Shown here: one piece after another, positions 11,514-21,910 of the stretch
Position numbering within the stretch: position 1 is the first letter of the stretch
Layout of the letters: each line of letters begins with the position of its first letter
Assembly (NCBI GenBank): GCA_902702965.1
Contig: CACRXP010000047.1
Location: 1,446,141 to 1,510,140 of the forward strand
DNA length: 64,000 bases
Direction of reading: 5' to 3'
Origin: Spirometra erinaceieuropaei
Taxonomy: Eukaryota; Platyhelminthes; Cestoda; Diphyllobothriidea; Diphyllobothriidae
The notes under the pieces: generated by a model
What the model was told of the DNA's origin: nothing
What the model saw: only the letters and a program-made list of their open reading frames with translations
Database searches by the model: none
Translations under genes and position numbers: made by a program

Positions 11514-11550
11514 GTCTTTAATAAAATAATTGAATTGAATTGAATTGAAT
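11514..11550 (+). mobile_element. Micro-insertion: LINE-A 3' tip only
   Basis: GTCTTTAATAAAA followed by an ATTGA-type tail, 37 bases in all, sits in the middle of the UTR of copy 4. The same tip ends copy 3 at 9430-9472. The flanks ATCA (11510-11513) and ATCA (11549-11552) would be a 4-base target duplication. Removing the insert restores the UTR seen elsewhere. It looks like an extremely 5'-truncated LINE-A insertion. Confidence 0.55.
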
Positions 11551-11745
11551 CATTTTTAACTTTTTATATGGAGTTTTTTTCACCCCTCACTTACCATGTT
11601 TCTCAATGGACTACCAATTCAGAAACTATGAATTGCATTTTGTAAAGATTCGGCCTGCCTGGTCTAAAACTCGCATGTACATTTATTTTAACTTGCTTTG
11701 ATTGGACCCTGACGGGTCTTCAATAAAAATTATCTATCTATCCAG

Positions 11746-12336
11746 AGAGGGTAGCCAACACATGTTGGTAACCGCTGTATCTCCGGCCACGATTCTAGCA
11801 CTCAGAAATGATGGTGAGGCCGCAAACTTTCGTCTTTTATCACATGTTTCTCGGGGCATTACAGGGTACTAGGTAGGTCTTCCGTTGCAATACAAGGATC
11901 AAAACGTTGCTAACGTAAAACGAAACGCAGAGAACAGCATATACTACTGTTAGTTTACTATACAATCTAGAAGGAGACGGCCTGACACGGAGTCATTAAA
12001 AGGCGCATCCCCCATCTGACGACCACTCATACTAGATCCAAATTCCTGTAGAAATTGACGGTCTTTGCCAGTATCGTTTTTAAGCATACTTGAGTTTCAT
12101 ACCACCTAACAGTGGGTCGCACTCCAGAACTCTAGGCCGATGAAATATTTGCCAAAAAACGTAACTTTTATTTGGTTCCTCATCTGCCCGTTCGACAGAA
12201 GTATTGACGCACCTTAGCTTTTATGACCGGACGGACTCTTTCCTAAGCTCAGATATGAATTAGGGCATCGCCAAATTTTGCAAAGATTTGGATCCACTTA
12301 TTTCTCGTTTGGTTCCCCGTAAGAAAATAATCAATT
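11746..12336. other. No recognised feature
   Basis: There is no long frame, repeat end or tRNA-like box that I recognise. A stretch at 12290-12320 reads LISRLVPRKK, faintly like the linker before the LINE-A RT, but that is too short to assign. Confidence 0.4.
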
Positions 12337-12759
12337 TCATTGACAAGGTTTGTCTCCTTTAATCTTTACGCCGTAGGCTCTGTAGACTCTCTCGTCAATT
12401 CCATCTGCGACACGACGTTTGCGTACTACCTTTGATTTGCATATTCTGCGCAGGCTAAAAGGCTGTTTGAAGAGGATTGGTTTGCTGGAGTGGTCAGCGT
12501 TGCGGAAAGTCGGTTGATAGATGTCGCGGAATTTTTTTCCTGGCATAGTAAGGGCTTGTAAAAAAACGCAGTATCTTATCCTTCCATATGCTCTTGGAAA
12601 TCTCATAGCAGACGTCAGATTGGCAGCTGCTAAGTTGAATACTTCATGGTCCAAACCGTTCATTGGAAGTCCGATCTCCCTGACTCCAATTAGACACGTT
12701 TGGGCCGCCGTAGTTCGCAAAACTACAACTTTCAGCATCTGGAGTGTGACCGTAGCCAT
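12337..12759 (-). CDS. Unidentified 140-codon open frame
   Basis: This is an uninterrupted minus-strand frame, long for this AT-rich, stop-dense neighbourhood. The product would be basic, especially in its second half (LRRICKSKVVRKRRVADG, about residues 104-121), with no signal peptide, membrane segment or motif I recognise. It lies directly upstream of, and opposite to, LINE-A copy 5. It could be an exon of an unrecognised gene, an uncharacterised mobile-element frame read backwards, or chance. Splice sites were not evident. I cannot name a function. Confidence 0.25.
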   Translation of the reverse strand: MATVTLQMLKVVVLRTTAAQTCLIGVREIGLPMNGLDHEVFNLAAANLTSAMRFPRAYGRIRYCVFLQALTMPGKKFRDIYQPTFRNADHSSKPILFKQPFSLRRICKSKVVRKRRVADGIDERVYRAYGVKIKGDKPCQ

Positions 12760-12769
12760 TCGACACCTT

Positions 12770-13259
12770 CAGTGATCGTCGAAAATAGCATTGCCGTTCG
12801 AAACACATTAGATATTATATTATTGAATGCCAGGTCTGTTATAAACAAGATGGCCCAAATCAGAGCCATTGCTCTGGAAATGACGCCTGATATTATATGT
12901 GTAACAGAATCTTGGANNNNNNNNNNNNNNNNNNNNNNNNNNNNNNNNNNNNNNNNNNNNNNNNNNNNNNNNNNNNNNNNNNNNNNNNNNNNNNNNNNNN
13001 NNNNNNNNNNNNNNNNNNNNNNNNNNNNNNNNNNNNNNNNNNNNNNNNNNNNNNNNNNNNNNNNNNNNNNNNNNNNNNNNNNNNNNNNNNNNNNNNNNNN
13101 NNNNNNNNNNNTTCTCAATGGACTTCTAATTCAGAAACTATGAATTGCATTTTGTAAAGATTCAGCCTACCTCGTCTAAAACTCGCATGCAAATTTATTT
13201 TAACTTGCTTTGATGGGACCCCGACGGGTCTTTAATAAAAATTATCTATCTATTATCTA
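12770..13259 (+). mobile_element. LINE-A copy 5, interrupted by an assembly gap
   Basis: It begins with the endonuclease N-terminus (about 12810-12916: LNARSVINKMAQIRAIALEM and DIICVTESW), nearly identical to copy 2 at 2275-2375. After a run of N it ends with the LINE-A 3' UTR (13112-13230) and a TATC tail (13238-13259). A full ORF2 needs about 3 kb, and the gap is written as 195 bases, so either the gap size is wrong or the copy is internally deleted. Confidence 0.75.
12917..13111. other. Assembly gap (195 N)
   Basis: This is a run of N inside LINE-A copy 5. Any open frame crossing it is an artefact. The gap probably reflects failure to assemble the repeated element. Confidence 0.99.
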
Positions 13260-13888
13260 TACTCCTGTGCCAAATGACGCCCCGGTTAGTAAATGCCAGA
13301 ACACTACTGTGTTTTATCTAAAAGATTCGAAATATGTCCGACGTAAACCCTTCAGGGCTGTAGATGCGTAAATTGGTTCACCAATCTTGTAATTCCCCAA
13401 ACCCATAATACACGGCACAGAAATTGTAAGCCCCCTTTAAAAATGTGCCGAATCCCAACAGCCTTTTGAGGTAGCTATGGACTTTATTTAATCATGTGGC
13501 TTCGATTCCATACACGCAAGGGTAAAACGAATCTCTTCACTGGATGAAGGTCTGTTTGTTTTCGTTGAGATTTCTTGCCAGTCGAAGCTGGATTAACCTT
13601 TGTTCATCGTAAACGCCTTTCAGATTATCTGAGGATGGAAAGACATTCCCTTACATGTGGTCTCAGCCCAACAGAACGAAGATAATAGCCTTTATTCCCA
13701 AAGCCGATTATCCTGCGCAAATCCGGTAAAAAATTGCCAACTCCGAGAAATAAATTTATCTTACCTATCCGAAATTAAACATAGTGATTAACCTTATTTT
13801 CTCCTTTTACTCAGACAATCATTTAACGGTTTCCATGCTTTGCTAATTATTCGCCAGCGCAATCGTTGCCCTGAACACTCTTAAAAAC
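13260..13888. other. No recognised feature
   Basis: No frame or repeat was recognised in these 630 bases. Confidence 0.4.
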
Positions 13889-14265
13889 CTACCCTGGATG
13901 ACTGTGAGTCCGGACAGAGCGATGGCCTCTTTGTACACTCCTACTGAATCCTCTGAGCCTTGCCGCAACGATAGGGTCAAAAAGTCTGCCGGGCCTCAAA
14001 CCAACCAAATGGTAATTTAATGCTAGGCAGTGAGCCACTGTTTCTGTAGGATTTGGTAAAGTTTCGCAATCAGATCTGTCTCTATGTGCTATAGATTTGG
14101 TTATTCTCTCGAGTACTTGTTTGCTTGTATACCTAGCAGCAACCGGAGGCCTATTAATTGTCCCATAAATAGTTCTCACAATATTCTATCCCCTGATTGC
14201 ATTTACCACATTTAAGACCTTTCCACGAAATCTTGTAACAAGCTCCCAGACTACACTAACATATC
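13889..14265 (-). pseudogene. Unidentified fragment with a CxxC start
   Basis: On the minus strand a frame reading LKCGKCNQGIEYCENYLWDN (about 14153-14215) stops, and the sequence continues in another phase as a 96-codon frame to 13889. The CxxC pair followed by aromatic residues and a basic helix (YTSKQVLERITKSI) faintly recalls the GIY-YIG region of Penelope-like elements, but the diagnostic residues are not clear. It is listed because it is the only coherent reading in the stretch. Confidence 0.25.
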
Positions 14266-14487
14266 CATTTGTCGAAATCCCCTGTTTTTCAAAGCCAATA
14301 TTTCCGTTTTGGGGGGTTTTATGTCCAAACACTTTATGCGCCCTGCCAACAGCTCCAAGCAACCTGTCGATGCGGTACCTGCTCTAGAAAAAGGAAGAAC
14401 TACTAAACAAATAATGCTCCATTGCATGTAAATTGTCCACCTTTATTTCTAATGATACAAACCAGGTACTTACTTATAACGGAAGTG

Positions 14488-14831
14488 GTCTCACCGATCG
14501 GGTTATGGGACATGCCTATCCCGTTGTGGCTAATAACTAAATAAATGCAGAGTCCTCGTAGGCAGTCGCATAGCGACCAGGAATATCTGCTGAGAGGGGT
14601 ACTTTGTGTTTGTCCGTACTCCTTTCAGGGTATACTTCTGGTCGCTATGCGACTGCAGGCGAGACCTCTACATTGAATTCTAAGGCACAACCGGATATGC
14701 ATATCCCATAACCCGATTAGTGAAAACACCTCAAAATAAGTTAACATTTTCGATCGCAATCGACAGGACAACGGATCCGTAGTTCAATGGTACAGCTTTG
14801 AATTAAAGAAGGCTCAATGGCCAAAGAAATC
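14488..14831. repeat. SINE1-derived inverted composite, copy 1
   Basis: The left arm (14488-14575; CACCGATCGGGTTATGGGAC, GCAGTCGCATAGCGACCAG) is repeated inverted at 14638-14730 (CTGGTCGCTATGCGACTGCA, CATAACCCGATTAGTG). A SINE1 head follows: GATCGCAATCGACAGGACAA (14752-14771) and an A-box-like CCGTAGTTCAATGGTAC. The same layout recurs at 58803-59225. The arms are the 3' end of SINE1. Confidence 0.6.
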
Positions 14832-14945
14832 GGGATCGAGGCTGAATTGTGGCGAACCGGTTCGCCACAATTCAGCCTCGATCCCGTTATCAGCCAGCCT
14901 TACCCATACACAGGCCTGTGTATGGGTAAGGCTGGCTGATAACGG
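14831..14945. repeat. Two abutting perfect palindromes
   Basis: 14831-14886 is a perfect 56-base palindrome centred on GAACC|GGTTC. 14884-14945 is a perfect 62-base palindrome centred on ACAGG|CCTGT. They have no spacer in their centres and overlap by 3 bases. In SINE1 the two outer arms would be neighbours in direct order, so the middle is an inverted copy of both. Confidence 0.95.
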
Positions 14946-14999
14946 CCATTAAGTCACCACCCCATTCTCCACCGCCTTTATCAGCACTCCTTTCAATGC

Positions 15000-16405
15000 T
15001 TTACTGCCCGAATCACATTGACATTATCTTTCTGGACGTTCAGTCTGTCATTAAAAACAGCTTCATTTAGGGTCGTTGCCCCTCAAGGCCATGTACGATG
15101 TTACATAAATGCTCGAATTTCGCACACGTTATCTGCTTCTCAATTCATTCCTTTCCATATACAACTTCGATTTCTACCGTTAAGACGGCATAAGTTGGCT
15201 TTTTCATGATAGATCTTTCTTGAAACAACTTTCCAATGATCGACGCACTCCCACTTTCTATGTAGACCTTTTATTCACATTTATTATTCTCTTACTACAA
15301 AGAAAAGGTACTCTTGCTTCCACATATACTCCTCCAAAAGCAACCTTCCTTCAAGGTCTTAAAACAATTTATTGATCCGACTTTCTCACTAGAATAATAG
15401 CTGGATATCTGCATGTTCCCAAAATAAATCCTCCATTAATTTTTCCCTCGCGGTTTCGATATTTTCCAGATATTAGTAATCCTTCAAGTGACCCAGGTTG
15501 ATCTTCTCACCGAATAGAGACAATCTCATTTTATGTCAAATATTTTCGATGATTCTGATCCCTTTTGATTGATCTCCAATGAAACGACTACGCGAGCGAC
15601 CAGGCACTAATTCATTGCAGAATTTCGCTTGTTTTTTTCTTAGAAAGCTAATCCGGATGGAAAATAATCATTGTTTCAGCTTAAAATTAAAAATTTAGTA
15701 AAGAATTTGAATATTACGACTCTTTATATATATTTCTGTTAAGGACCTTCTTTGAGACGTTGTACCACATTCGATAAAAGGCTCCTTGGGTATGTACCGC
15801 GCAGCACTCTTAAATTTGGTTTATTTGGTTGTTTTTCCCGCTTGTTTTCCGGCAGACGGAAGGAGTTTAAAAGCAGCTGCAAGACAGATTTATCGGTTCC
15901 TCAGCCCTCCATTCAATGAAGACCGAAATTTTTAAAGTAGCCTTAGGAAATCGACTTGTGTGCTACAGACTACGAGAGTGGCTTAATTTCACCTATCCTG
16001 ATTTTGTGAGGACCCCAGCACAAGTCATGTGTCAAAGGTTTTTCCGAAGTACCATCACCTACCTCCCCTATGCAAAATGACAACAAAAGTTTCATCACCA
16101 ATGGTTTTGGCAAGGCGGAAATATTTATTATTTTCATTGTTAAACGTTATATTTCCAAGTTCGAAACAAGTTCTCCCTTTATTCCATCTTCGGATAGATT
16201 TATGAATATCACTGAATTTCCTCAAGCTCCTTCAGAAGCAAATGGCACGCCTAGACAACCCTCAGTCTTCGGTAACGGAAAACCTTCCAGTCTTGTCTCT
16301 CAAAATGGTTTCAGACTTACTTGATCATTTATCACACTCCTATTAATCCGTTTTTCCAACATACTCTTCGTTGAGCCCTGTAAGACTACTGTCATTATTT
16401 CCGTC
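15000..16405 (+). pseudogene. LINE-A copy 6, heavily decayed
   Basis: Fragments in order match the LINE-A endonuclease (DIIFLDVQSVIKN near 15020; DYASDQALIHC near 15580-15620) and the start of the RT (KSFITNGFGKAEIFIIFIVK, about 16087-16146, against AFITEESGKAEILNSYFAK in copy 3). The reading ends with KTTVIISV near 16383-16406. Frameshifts and stops are frequent. It is cut off on the right by a hairpin MITE whose own left end is missing, so the junction near 16405 is a deletion or recombination point. Confidence 0.65.
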
Positions 16406-17308
16406 AACCTGCAATATAATTCTAAAATAATTCAGTTGCCTCAGGATGCCAGCTTTCGAACGAATTTCTTCTCGGCTGCATGCAAAGTCCACACTGTGTA
16501 AAAAATGACTACCTAAGTGACATGTATTTTTCTCATTGATTTTCGATACCCTTACAAATTCAATTATATTTCATAAAAAACATGCAAAGAAATATTCATA
16601 CTTTTGCTCATTCGGTAGAAAATTACATCTTCTTTCAAGTTTATGCTCGAGGGAAGGGTATAATTCGGTTTTAAGAAACTTTTCCGATTCCCGAATAATT
16701 TTCAACCCCGACCTGCTGCTACAATTACATTCAGGGTTTCCAAACTACAAGCCGTATATTTTCCGCTCACGGAAAACCACACATTTCTCTTTGGTATTAA
16801 GAGGAGACTATATGGGGTTCACAGAATTTAGCAGTGGATTTGAGTCATATTATTAACTTTGCAAATCACGTCGGTAAATGCAGCGACATGGTGTTTTATG
16901 AACGGCCATTTCATGGTATTACAAAATCCCATAATTAGAAACCTTTTAAAAATCGAATTAAACCCTTCCTTCGGGTATAAAATTGAAAAAAGCTGTAAAA
17001 TTCTACCGAATGAGTAAAAGAATGAATATTTTATGCGTGTTTTCCATGAAATATAATTGAATTTGTGAGGGCTTTGGAAATCACTGAGAAAAATCCATGC
17101 CACTTAAGTAGTCATTTTTATGGAGTGTGGTTTTTGCATGTAGCCAGAAAGAAATTCGTTCGAAATCTGTCATCCTGAGGCAACTGAATTATTATAGAAT
17201 TATGTTGCAGACTGTCTTGTTTTACAACACTACTTAATTAATCTTTTAGAAACGAAAACGCATTTCGGAATTTCTGTTGACATTTCATCAGTTAGCCCAA
17301 CTACTGTA
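16406..17308. mobile_element. MITE-FB copy 1 (hairpin, mariner-like ends)
   Basis: The arms 16406-16720 and 16880-17230 are inverted copies; for example CATTCGGTAGAAAATTACAT near 16609 pairs with TTCTACCGAATGAG near 16999. The right end CTACTGTA (17301-17308) fits the family terminus TACAGT with a TA target site. The outer 95 bases of the left arm are missing. No transposase is encoded. The right end lies inside an old LINE-B endonuclease. Confidence 0.75.
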
Positions 17309-17606
17309 AGTTCACCGGGACTAATTGGGTCTTATGTAAGGACGAGATCCAGACAAATTGTTCTTTGGTCCTCTCTGAGTCTGGTTACAAACGTGACATT
17401 CTGTACCACAATTAGGCGTTAGTTTTAAGAGCCTCAAATCAAAGAAATTTCGTGAACCATTTATTAATAAATTGTCCCAGTCGACCATCGGTGCGTTGAA
17501 GTCTCCGGTTACCAGTACCTCTTGGTTTTGTGACACCTCTTTGATTAACCTAAACGTCGCCTCGTCAACCTCAGAAGTTTGACTGGGTGGCCTGTATACG
17601 GTCAGG
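17309..17606 (-). pseudogene. LINE-B copy 3, endonuclease C-terminal part
   Basis: On the minus strand the frame reads LLTVYRPPSQTSEVDEATF and then LVTGDFNAPMVDWD (17500 region), the catalytic endonuclease block, and after a frameshift ICLDLVLT. It continues the fragment at 21461-21910, from which it is separated by the younger LINE-B copy 2. The MITE cuts it at 17308. Confidence 0.75.
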
Positions 17607-17819
17607 AGATTCAGTTTCAGTTTCAGTTTATTAAGGGAAATATAGGCGAGCGCCTTTGAACTCCCTATTGGTTACAAGTCGTCGGAGAAAAGCATTGATA
17701 GTGGGAAGGCGAAAAAAGGGGTTTTGTACATAATCGTTGACAGCTAGTACGAAAAGAGTAATAAATAACGGTTACTAACTAGTTACAAGTAGTATGAACA
17801 AGTTTAAGTTGGCGCCAGG

Positions 17820-20642
17820 TTATGTGAGTGGATGTAAGGCTGGTAACTTGGAGGCTTGATGCGCGTCAAGTCTAAACTTAAAGGACTTCACACAGGAGGA
17901 GGTTGCAACATCGCTGGGCAGGGCATTCCACGCTGCAACCACTCTGTGACTGAAAAAGAACTTTCTTCCATTGATCCTTGCTTTCCCGACGCGTAGTTTT
18001 AGGGGATGACCGCGCAAATTGGGCGTGTTAGCTTGTGTGAAATAATCAGTGGGATCTAAACAACAGTCTAGGCCGTTAATAATGCGAAATGCAAGTATAA
18101 GGTCACCACGTAATGGCCTATAAGAAAGCGGAAACAGGTTGAGAGTTGACAGTCGAGATTCGTAAGACAGCGCTCCCAGACCTTGTGTCATTTTGGTCGC
18201 CCGTCTCTGGACCTTCTCCAGAACGGTATAGTCCTTGGCAGTCCAAAATCTCCAGGCCTGTATGACGCATTCTAGATGAGGCCTCACGTAGGTGCCAAAT
18301 ATTTTTGAAAAGCTGTCTGGATCAAATTCCATAAATGCTCGCTTAATGAGTTGCAGTGTAGCCATAGCCGATTTAGCCGCCTTCGCGCAGTGCAGTGTTG
18401 GTTTGAGTGAAGATGTAATCCATACACCCAAGTCCTTCTGACTGTCAACCTGTTGCAGGGGTGTGCCCTCTAGGAAGTAAGTCCTGGGGCTGGAGGCTCT
18501 GAAGCTGCCTAGTTGAAGAAAGTTGCACTTGCTTATATTGAAGGGCATAAGCCAGCGCTTCGACCAGTCTTCGAGCCTGTTCAGGTTTGCTTGCAGGTGG
18601 TCTGCGTCTGCCGCATTGTGAATAACTTTCCACAATTTAATTTCGCCGGCAAACAGGATGGTATCACAGTCTAAGTCCTTGACGCAGTCATTTATGAAAA
18701 CGAGGAATAACGTGGGACCTAGGACTGAGCCTTGTGGGACGCCACTCACCACGCTTACCTCTGAGGACTGTTGACGCCCGACCTGCACTCTTTGGGACCG
18801 TCCAGTCAAAAAGCTCTGGATCCATGCAAGAAGTCGTCCACGAATTCCAGCGTTGCGCAGTTTGGGCAAGAGACGTTGGTGGGGAACGCTGTCGAAGGCC
18901 TTTTTGAAGTCGATGTAGATGGCGTGCACCACACTACCTTCATCGCGTGCTTTGGTCCAGCGTTCGAGCGTAAAGAGCAGATTCATGAGGCAGGACCTAC
19001 CACTTCGAAAGCCGTGTTGTGCATCCGAGAGGAGGTGGTGCTGCTCGAGAAACTGCATCAAGGCCTTCTTAATGATCTTCTCCATGATTTTGCAACAGAT
19101 GGAGGTAAGACTCACTGGCCTGTAGTTATTCGCAGACGCACGACTTCCGCTCTTAAAAAGCGGAGTGATGGTAGCGGAATTCCAGTCAGAGGGCAGGCAT
19201 CCAGTAAGAAATGATGTTTGGAAGATCAAGGCTAAAGGCTTGGACATTTCGGGAGCTAGCTCCTTCAGCAGCTTGGCGGGGATTGCATCAGGGCCTGGGG
19301 AGGTCGATTCTTTCAGATTAAGTAACTCGTTCCGAACAATTGCTTCGGTGAAGAATACGGCTTCAAGGGTAGGCTTTTCTTCGTCTTCACAAATGGGGGA
19401 GAGAAAATCAGGTTCACTTGTCCCGACGGACCGGAAAAACTGAGAGAGGTGTTCAGCCTTATCCTTGTCATCGGAGATTTCCATTCCCTCTGCTGTTCGC
19501 AGCAGTGGGATGGGGTCTTTGTTCCGCGTGCTCTGTCTTATGTAGCTGTAGAGGACTTTGGGATTAACCCTGGCACGGTTCAGAAGATCCTTTTCAAAGG
19601 CTTTCCGATCTCTAGCGATGAGAACTTTGACCCGATTTCTCTGTGACTTATAACTGCATAGGGAGTCTGGCGTCCGGTCAGTCAGGGATCTTTTCCACAG
19701 CTTCCTCTTCTTGTTAACCTCCTTCTTTAAGGACGGAGTCAGTCAGCGGGGTCTATTTGTTAGTCTTCTGCGCATGATTGGGCAATGGTTGGAGATGAGG
19801 TTGTGGACTAACTCTTTGAACTGACACCAAACCTCTTCGACATCGCCGGATAGAGTGGATGCCCAGTCGATAGGACTTAGCTCCCTTCTCATCTGTTCGA
19901 AATCTCCGCGCCAAATATTGGGTCGGGTATCGAGCGGTTGTGCAGGCAGGGAGAATAAGGTGTATTCCCACATGAGAACTACATGGTCACCCTGGCCCAA
20001 CGGGGGGAGGCAATTCACAACGTCGATATTGTCAGAGGACTTGGTGAACACCAGATCAAGGCAATTCATTTGCTGGCCCTCTCGATTTCTCGTTGGAAAC
20101 ATAACGTGTTGGGTTAGAAGCAGGTTGTCGGAGGTACGCAGTAACTGCTGGTCGAATGCTGCTTCAGAGCAGTCGGCTGAGGCCGAGCTCCAGTTTATGT
20201 GAGGTGCATTAAAATCACCGACGATGAGAGTAGCCGGTCGCATTGAAAATAGCCTAAGCTCCTCCAGCAGTTGGGCATCAGCGCCAGGGTCATTTCTCGG
20301 GGGGCGATATACTGTCAAGATATCGAGGCTTTGAGAGCCCGGTGCCCTTATGGTCAGCCACAACGCTTCCGTACTGCAACTCAATTGGGCAGTTTTTTCT
20401 GAAACGTATAAGCCATTTTTAACAAATGTTACTATGCCTCCACCCCTCCTGTTTTGTCCGTCTTTGCGGAACAGTTGAAATCCAGGGAGCATGAGTTCTC
20501 TGTCATCAATCTGTTCGGACAGCCATGTTTCTGTTATTGAGATAACGTCTGGGTGGAGGTCATGGGTCAGGATACGAAGTTCATCCAGTTTAGAAAGTAC
20601 ACTTTGCGCGTTGGTATACATGAATATGAGTTTCGAGTTCAT
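17820..20642 (-). pseudogene. LINE-B ORF2: endonuclease-RT, one stop codon
   Basis: This is a single phase of 940 codons broken only by TGA at 19743-19745, probably once TGG. Endonuclease: YTNAQSVLSKLDELRIL, ISITETWL, VGDFNAPHINW, CLDLVFT and LGQGDHVVLMWEY (intact Asp-His). RT: SPGPDAIPAKLLKEL, YRPVSLTSICCKIMEK, HGFRSGRSCLMNLLF, YIDFKKAFDSVPHQRL, SGVPQGSVLGPTLFLVFIND and FAGE at 18642-18653, where FADD is expected (kept at 4736). The C-terminal domain includes HLECVIQAWRFW and VQRRATKMTQGLGALSYESR. The start ATG at 20642 lies 29 bases after the ORF1 stop, a normal two-ORF layout. CR1-like by motif order. The altered catalytic box means this copy cannot reverse transcribe. Confidence 0.9.
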
Positions 20643-20671
20643 GCGTGATTTTTTATCAACCCCGACACAGG

Positions 20672-21450
20672 CTACCGTGGTATCTGTGCGGTCATTCGAA
20701 TCGGCTTGATCCAGAGGGGGCGGAATGTCGTTTGACTATCCGGTCGTTTTAGATTGTCAAGTCTTTTTCTCCTTTGGTTTGTCGCGTTCTCAATTCTAGG
20801 ACAAGTTCGCGGCGTTTCATTCTCTCGGCAGGTGAGTAGTCCGGCTGAAAAAAACACTGCTTTATGGGAATGTTTCAGTCGAAAACGTCTGGAAAGGATT
20901 CGTTTCGTCTGCTCATTGCTACCTAGGACAAGTTTCAGGGGTCTTGGTCGTATCTGTGGAGCGGCGGTTGTACGGCTACCAAGACGAAACGCCTTTAGGA
21001 CTGTGACATCTTCTGTTGGTTGCAGCATTTCATTTAGGAGTTTCTGGAATTGCTCTAAGTCAGCGGCGACTCGTTCCCTGGGGGTACTGGCGGAGGACTC
21101 TGGGAGGCCCTGAATTATGATGCATTCCTCTGTGTTCTGCGGTTTGGACGTCGTTGACCGGTCCTTTGCCCTCGTCGAAGTGGACTGGCGAAAAGGGAGG
21201 GGCCGTCACATTGATATTTATGTCCCCGTGAAGTTCGTCCGCGGATCTTGTTGAGGCATCATGAATAGTTGCACGATGTGGTTGATCGGCACTGCCTCCC
21301 ATCAGAGGGCTCTGAAAAGAGCTTGACCCCCTTGAATTAGAAGCTTCCTCGGCTCGGTTCTCAACTCTGTTGACATGGGAATTCGCGGTGGCAACTAATT
21401 CTACCGTGGGTCCATAACCATATGTCATTGCGCTTATTGATAAGCCCTCT
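20672..21450 (-). pseudogene. LINE-B ORF1, nucleic-acid-binding protein
   Basis: The phase ending at 20672 stays open from at least 21240, about 190 codons. It contains NTEECIIIQGLPESS (about 21105-21150), the usual start of the RRM-like domain of CR1 ORF1, then ERVAADLEQFQKLLNEML and VLKAFRLGSRTTAAP...RPRPLKLVLGSNEQTKRIL (about 20890-21000), a typical second half. Upstream another phase (21464-21060) is open, so the N-terminus is either a separate low-complexity part joined by a frameshift or begins at an unclear start. The product would coat the element RNA. Confidence 0.7.
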
Positions 21451-21460
21451 AAGTTAGGCG

Positions 21461-21910
21461 CCACGCATTCTTAGTTTCAACCACAACGCTTCACAGTCGC
21501 GGGAGCAATCAGTTTTGTGTTCTGACGCGATGGTTCCTCTCTTGACGTAGACCGCTAGTCCTCCTCTTTTTTTATGCAGTCTGTCTCGATGAAAAATTTG
21601 GTATTAATCGAATGCGATTTCGGTATCCAAGACTTCAGCCTGAAACCATGTCTCTCGGATAGGAGTGACATTGGACTGCGTATCTGATATCCAAACTTCC
21701 AGCTTATCTAACTTCTGGAACAGACTGTGAGCAATTGCATAAAGAAGGCAGAGCTTAGTCCGGGCAGATTCCCGAACGATTTTTGGGTCGAAGTTGCTAG
21801 ATATTTTATATGATTTTTCGGGCCCATAGGCCCCTCCCGAGTCTATCATCACTGATGCGAGTGTCAACAGTACGAAAATAAGTCTGATGCTTGCTGATTG
21901 TTCCACAGCA
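21461..21910 (-). pseudogene. LINE-B copy 3, endonuclease N-terminal part
   Basis: The minus frame contains TKLCLLYAIAHSLFQKLDKL (about 21700-21760), WISDTQSNVTPIRETWF, then KKRGGLAVYVKRGT and CEALWLKLRMRG in shifted phases near 21470-21600. This is the first half of the LINE-B endonuclease; the second half resumes at 17606. It is older and more diverged than the copy that interrupts it. Confidence 0.7.

Larger units (their letters stand above)
9637..11745 (+). mobile_element. LINE-A copy 4, 5'-truncated, with a GC-rich insert
   Basis: The copy starts inside the RT (FKSGSRSDVTNYRSVHK, about 9640-9690). It is interrupted by a GC-rich palindromic block (about 9698-9838) and resumes at SDLSKAFDKTPHRHLL (about 9843). 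It runs to the ORF end at 10989 and a 3' UTR ending GACGGGTCTTCAATAAAAAT plus a TATC-type tail at 11727-11742. A tiny extra LINE-A end sits inside the UTR at 11514-11550. Confidence 0.75.
17607..21460 (-). mobile_element. LINE-B copy 2, apparently full length, nested
   Basis: The copy reads right to left: ORF1 (about 21450-20672), ORF2 with endonuclease and RT (20642-17820), then a 3' UTR ending GGGAGTTCAAAGGCGCTCGC, TTTCCCTTAATAAA and a CTGAAA-type tail (17607-17630). It is about 3.85 kb long. It interrupts the endonuclease of an older LINE-B in the same orientation. It is the best LINE-B reference here: ORF2 has one stop and one catalytic change. Confidence 0.85.

Noticed and set aside
12700..13157. 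Open frames running through the N block
   Set aside because: They cross an assembly gap; the residues are unknown and the flanks are LINE-A.
16536..17103. Pair of similar open frames on opposite strands
   Set aside because: They are the two arms of the hairpin MITE, not genes.
21604..21906. Small secreted protein suggested by the hydrophobic start of a minus-strand frame
   Set aside because: The rest of the frame matches the LINE-B endonuclease N-terminus; the hydrophobic stretch is upstream flank.
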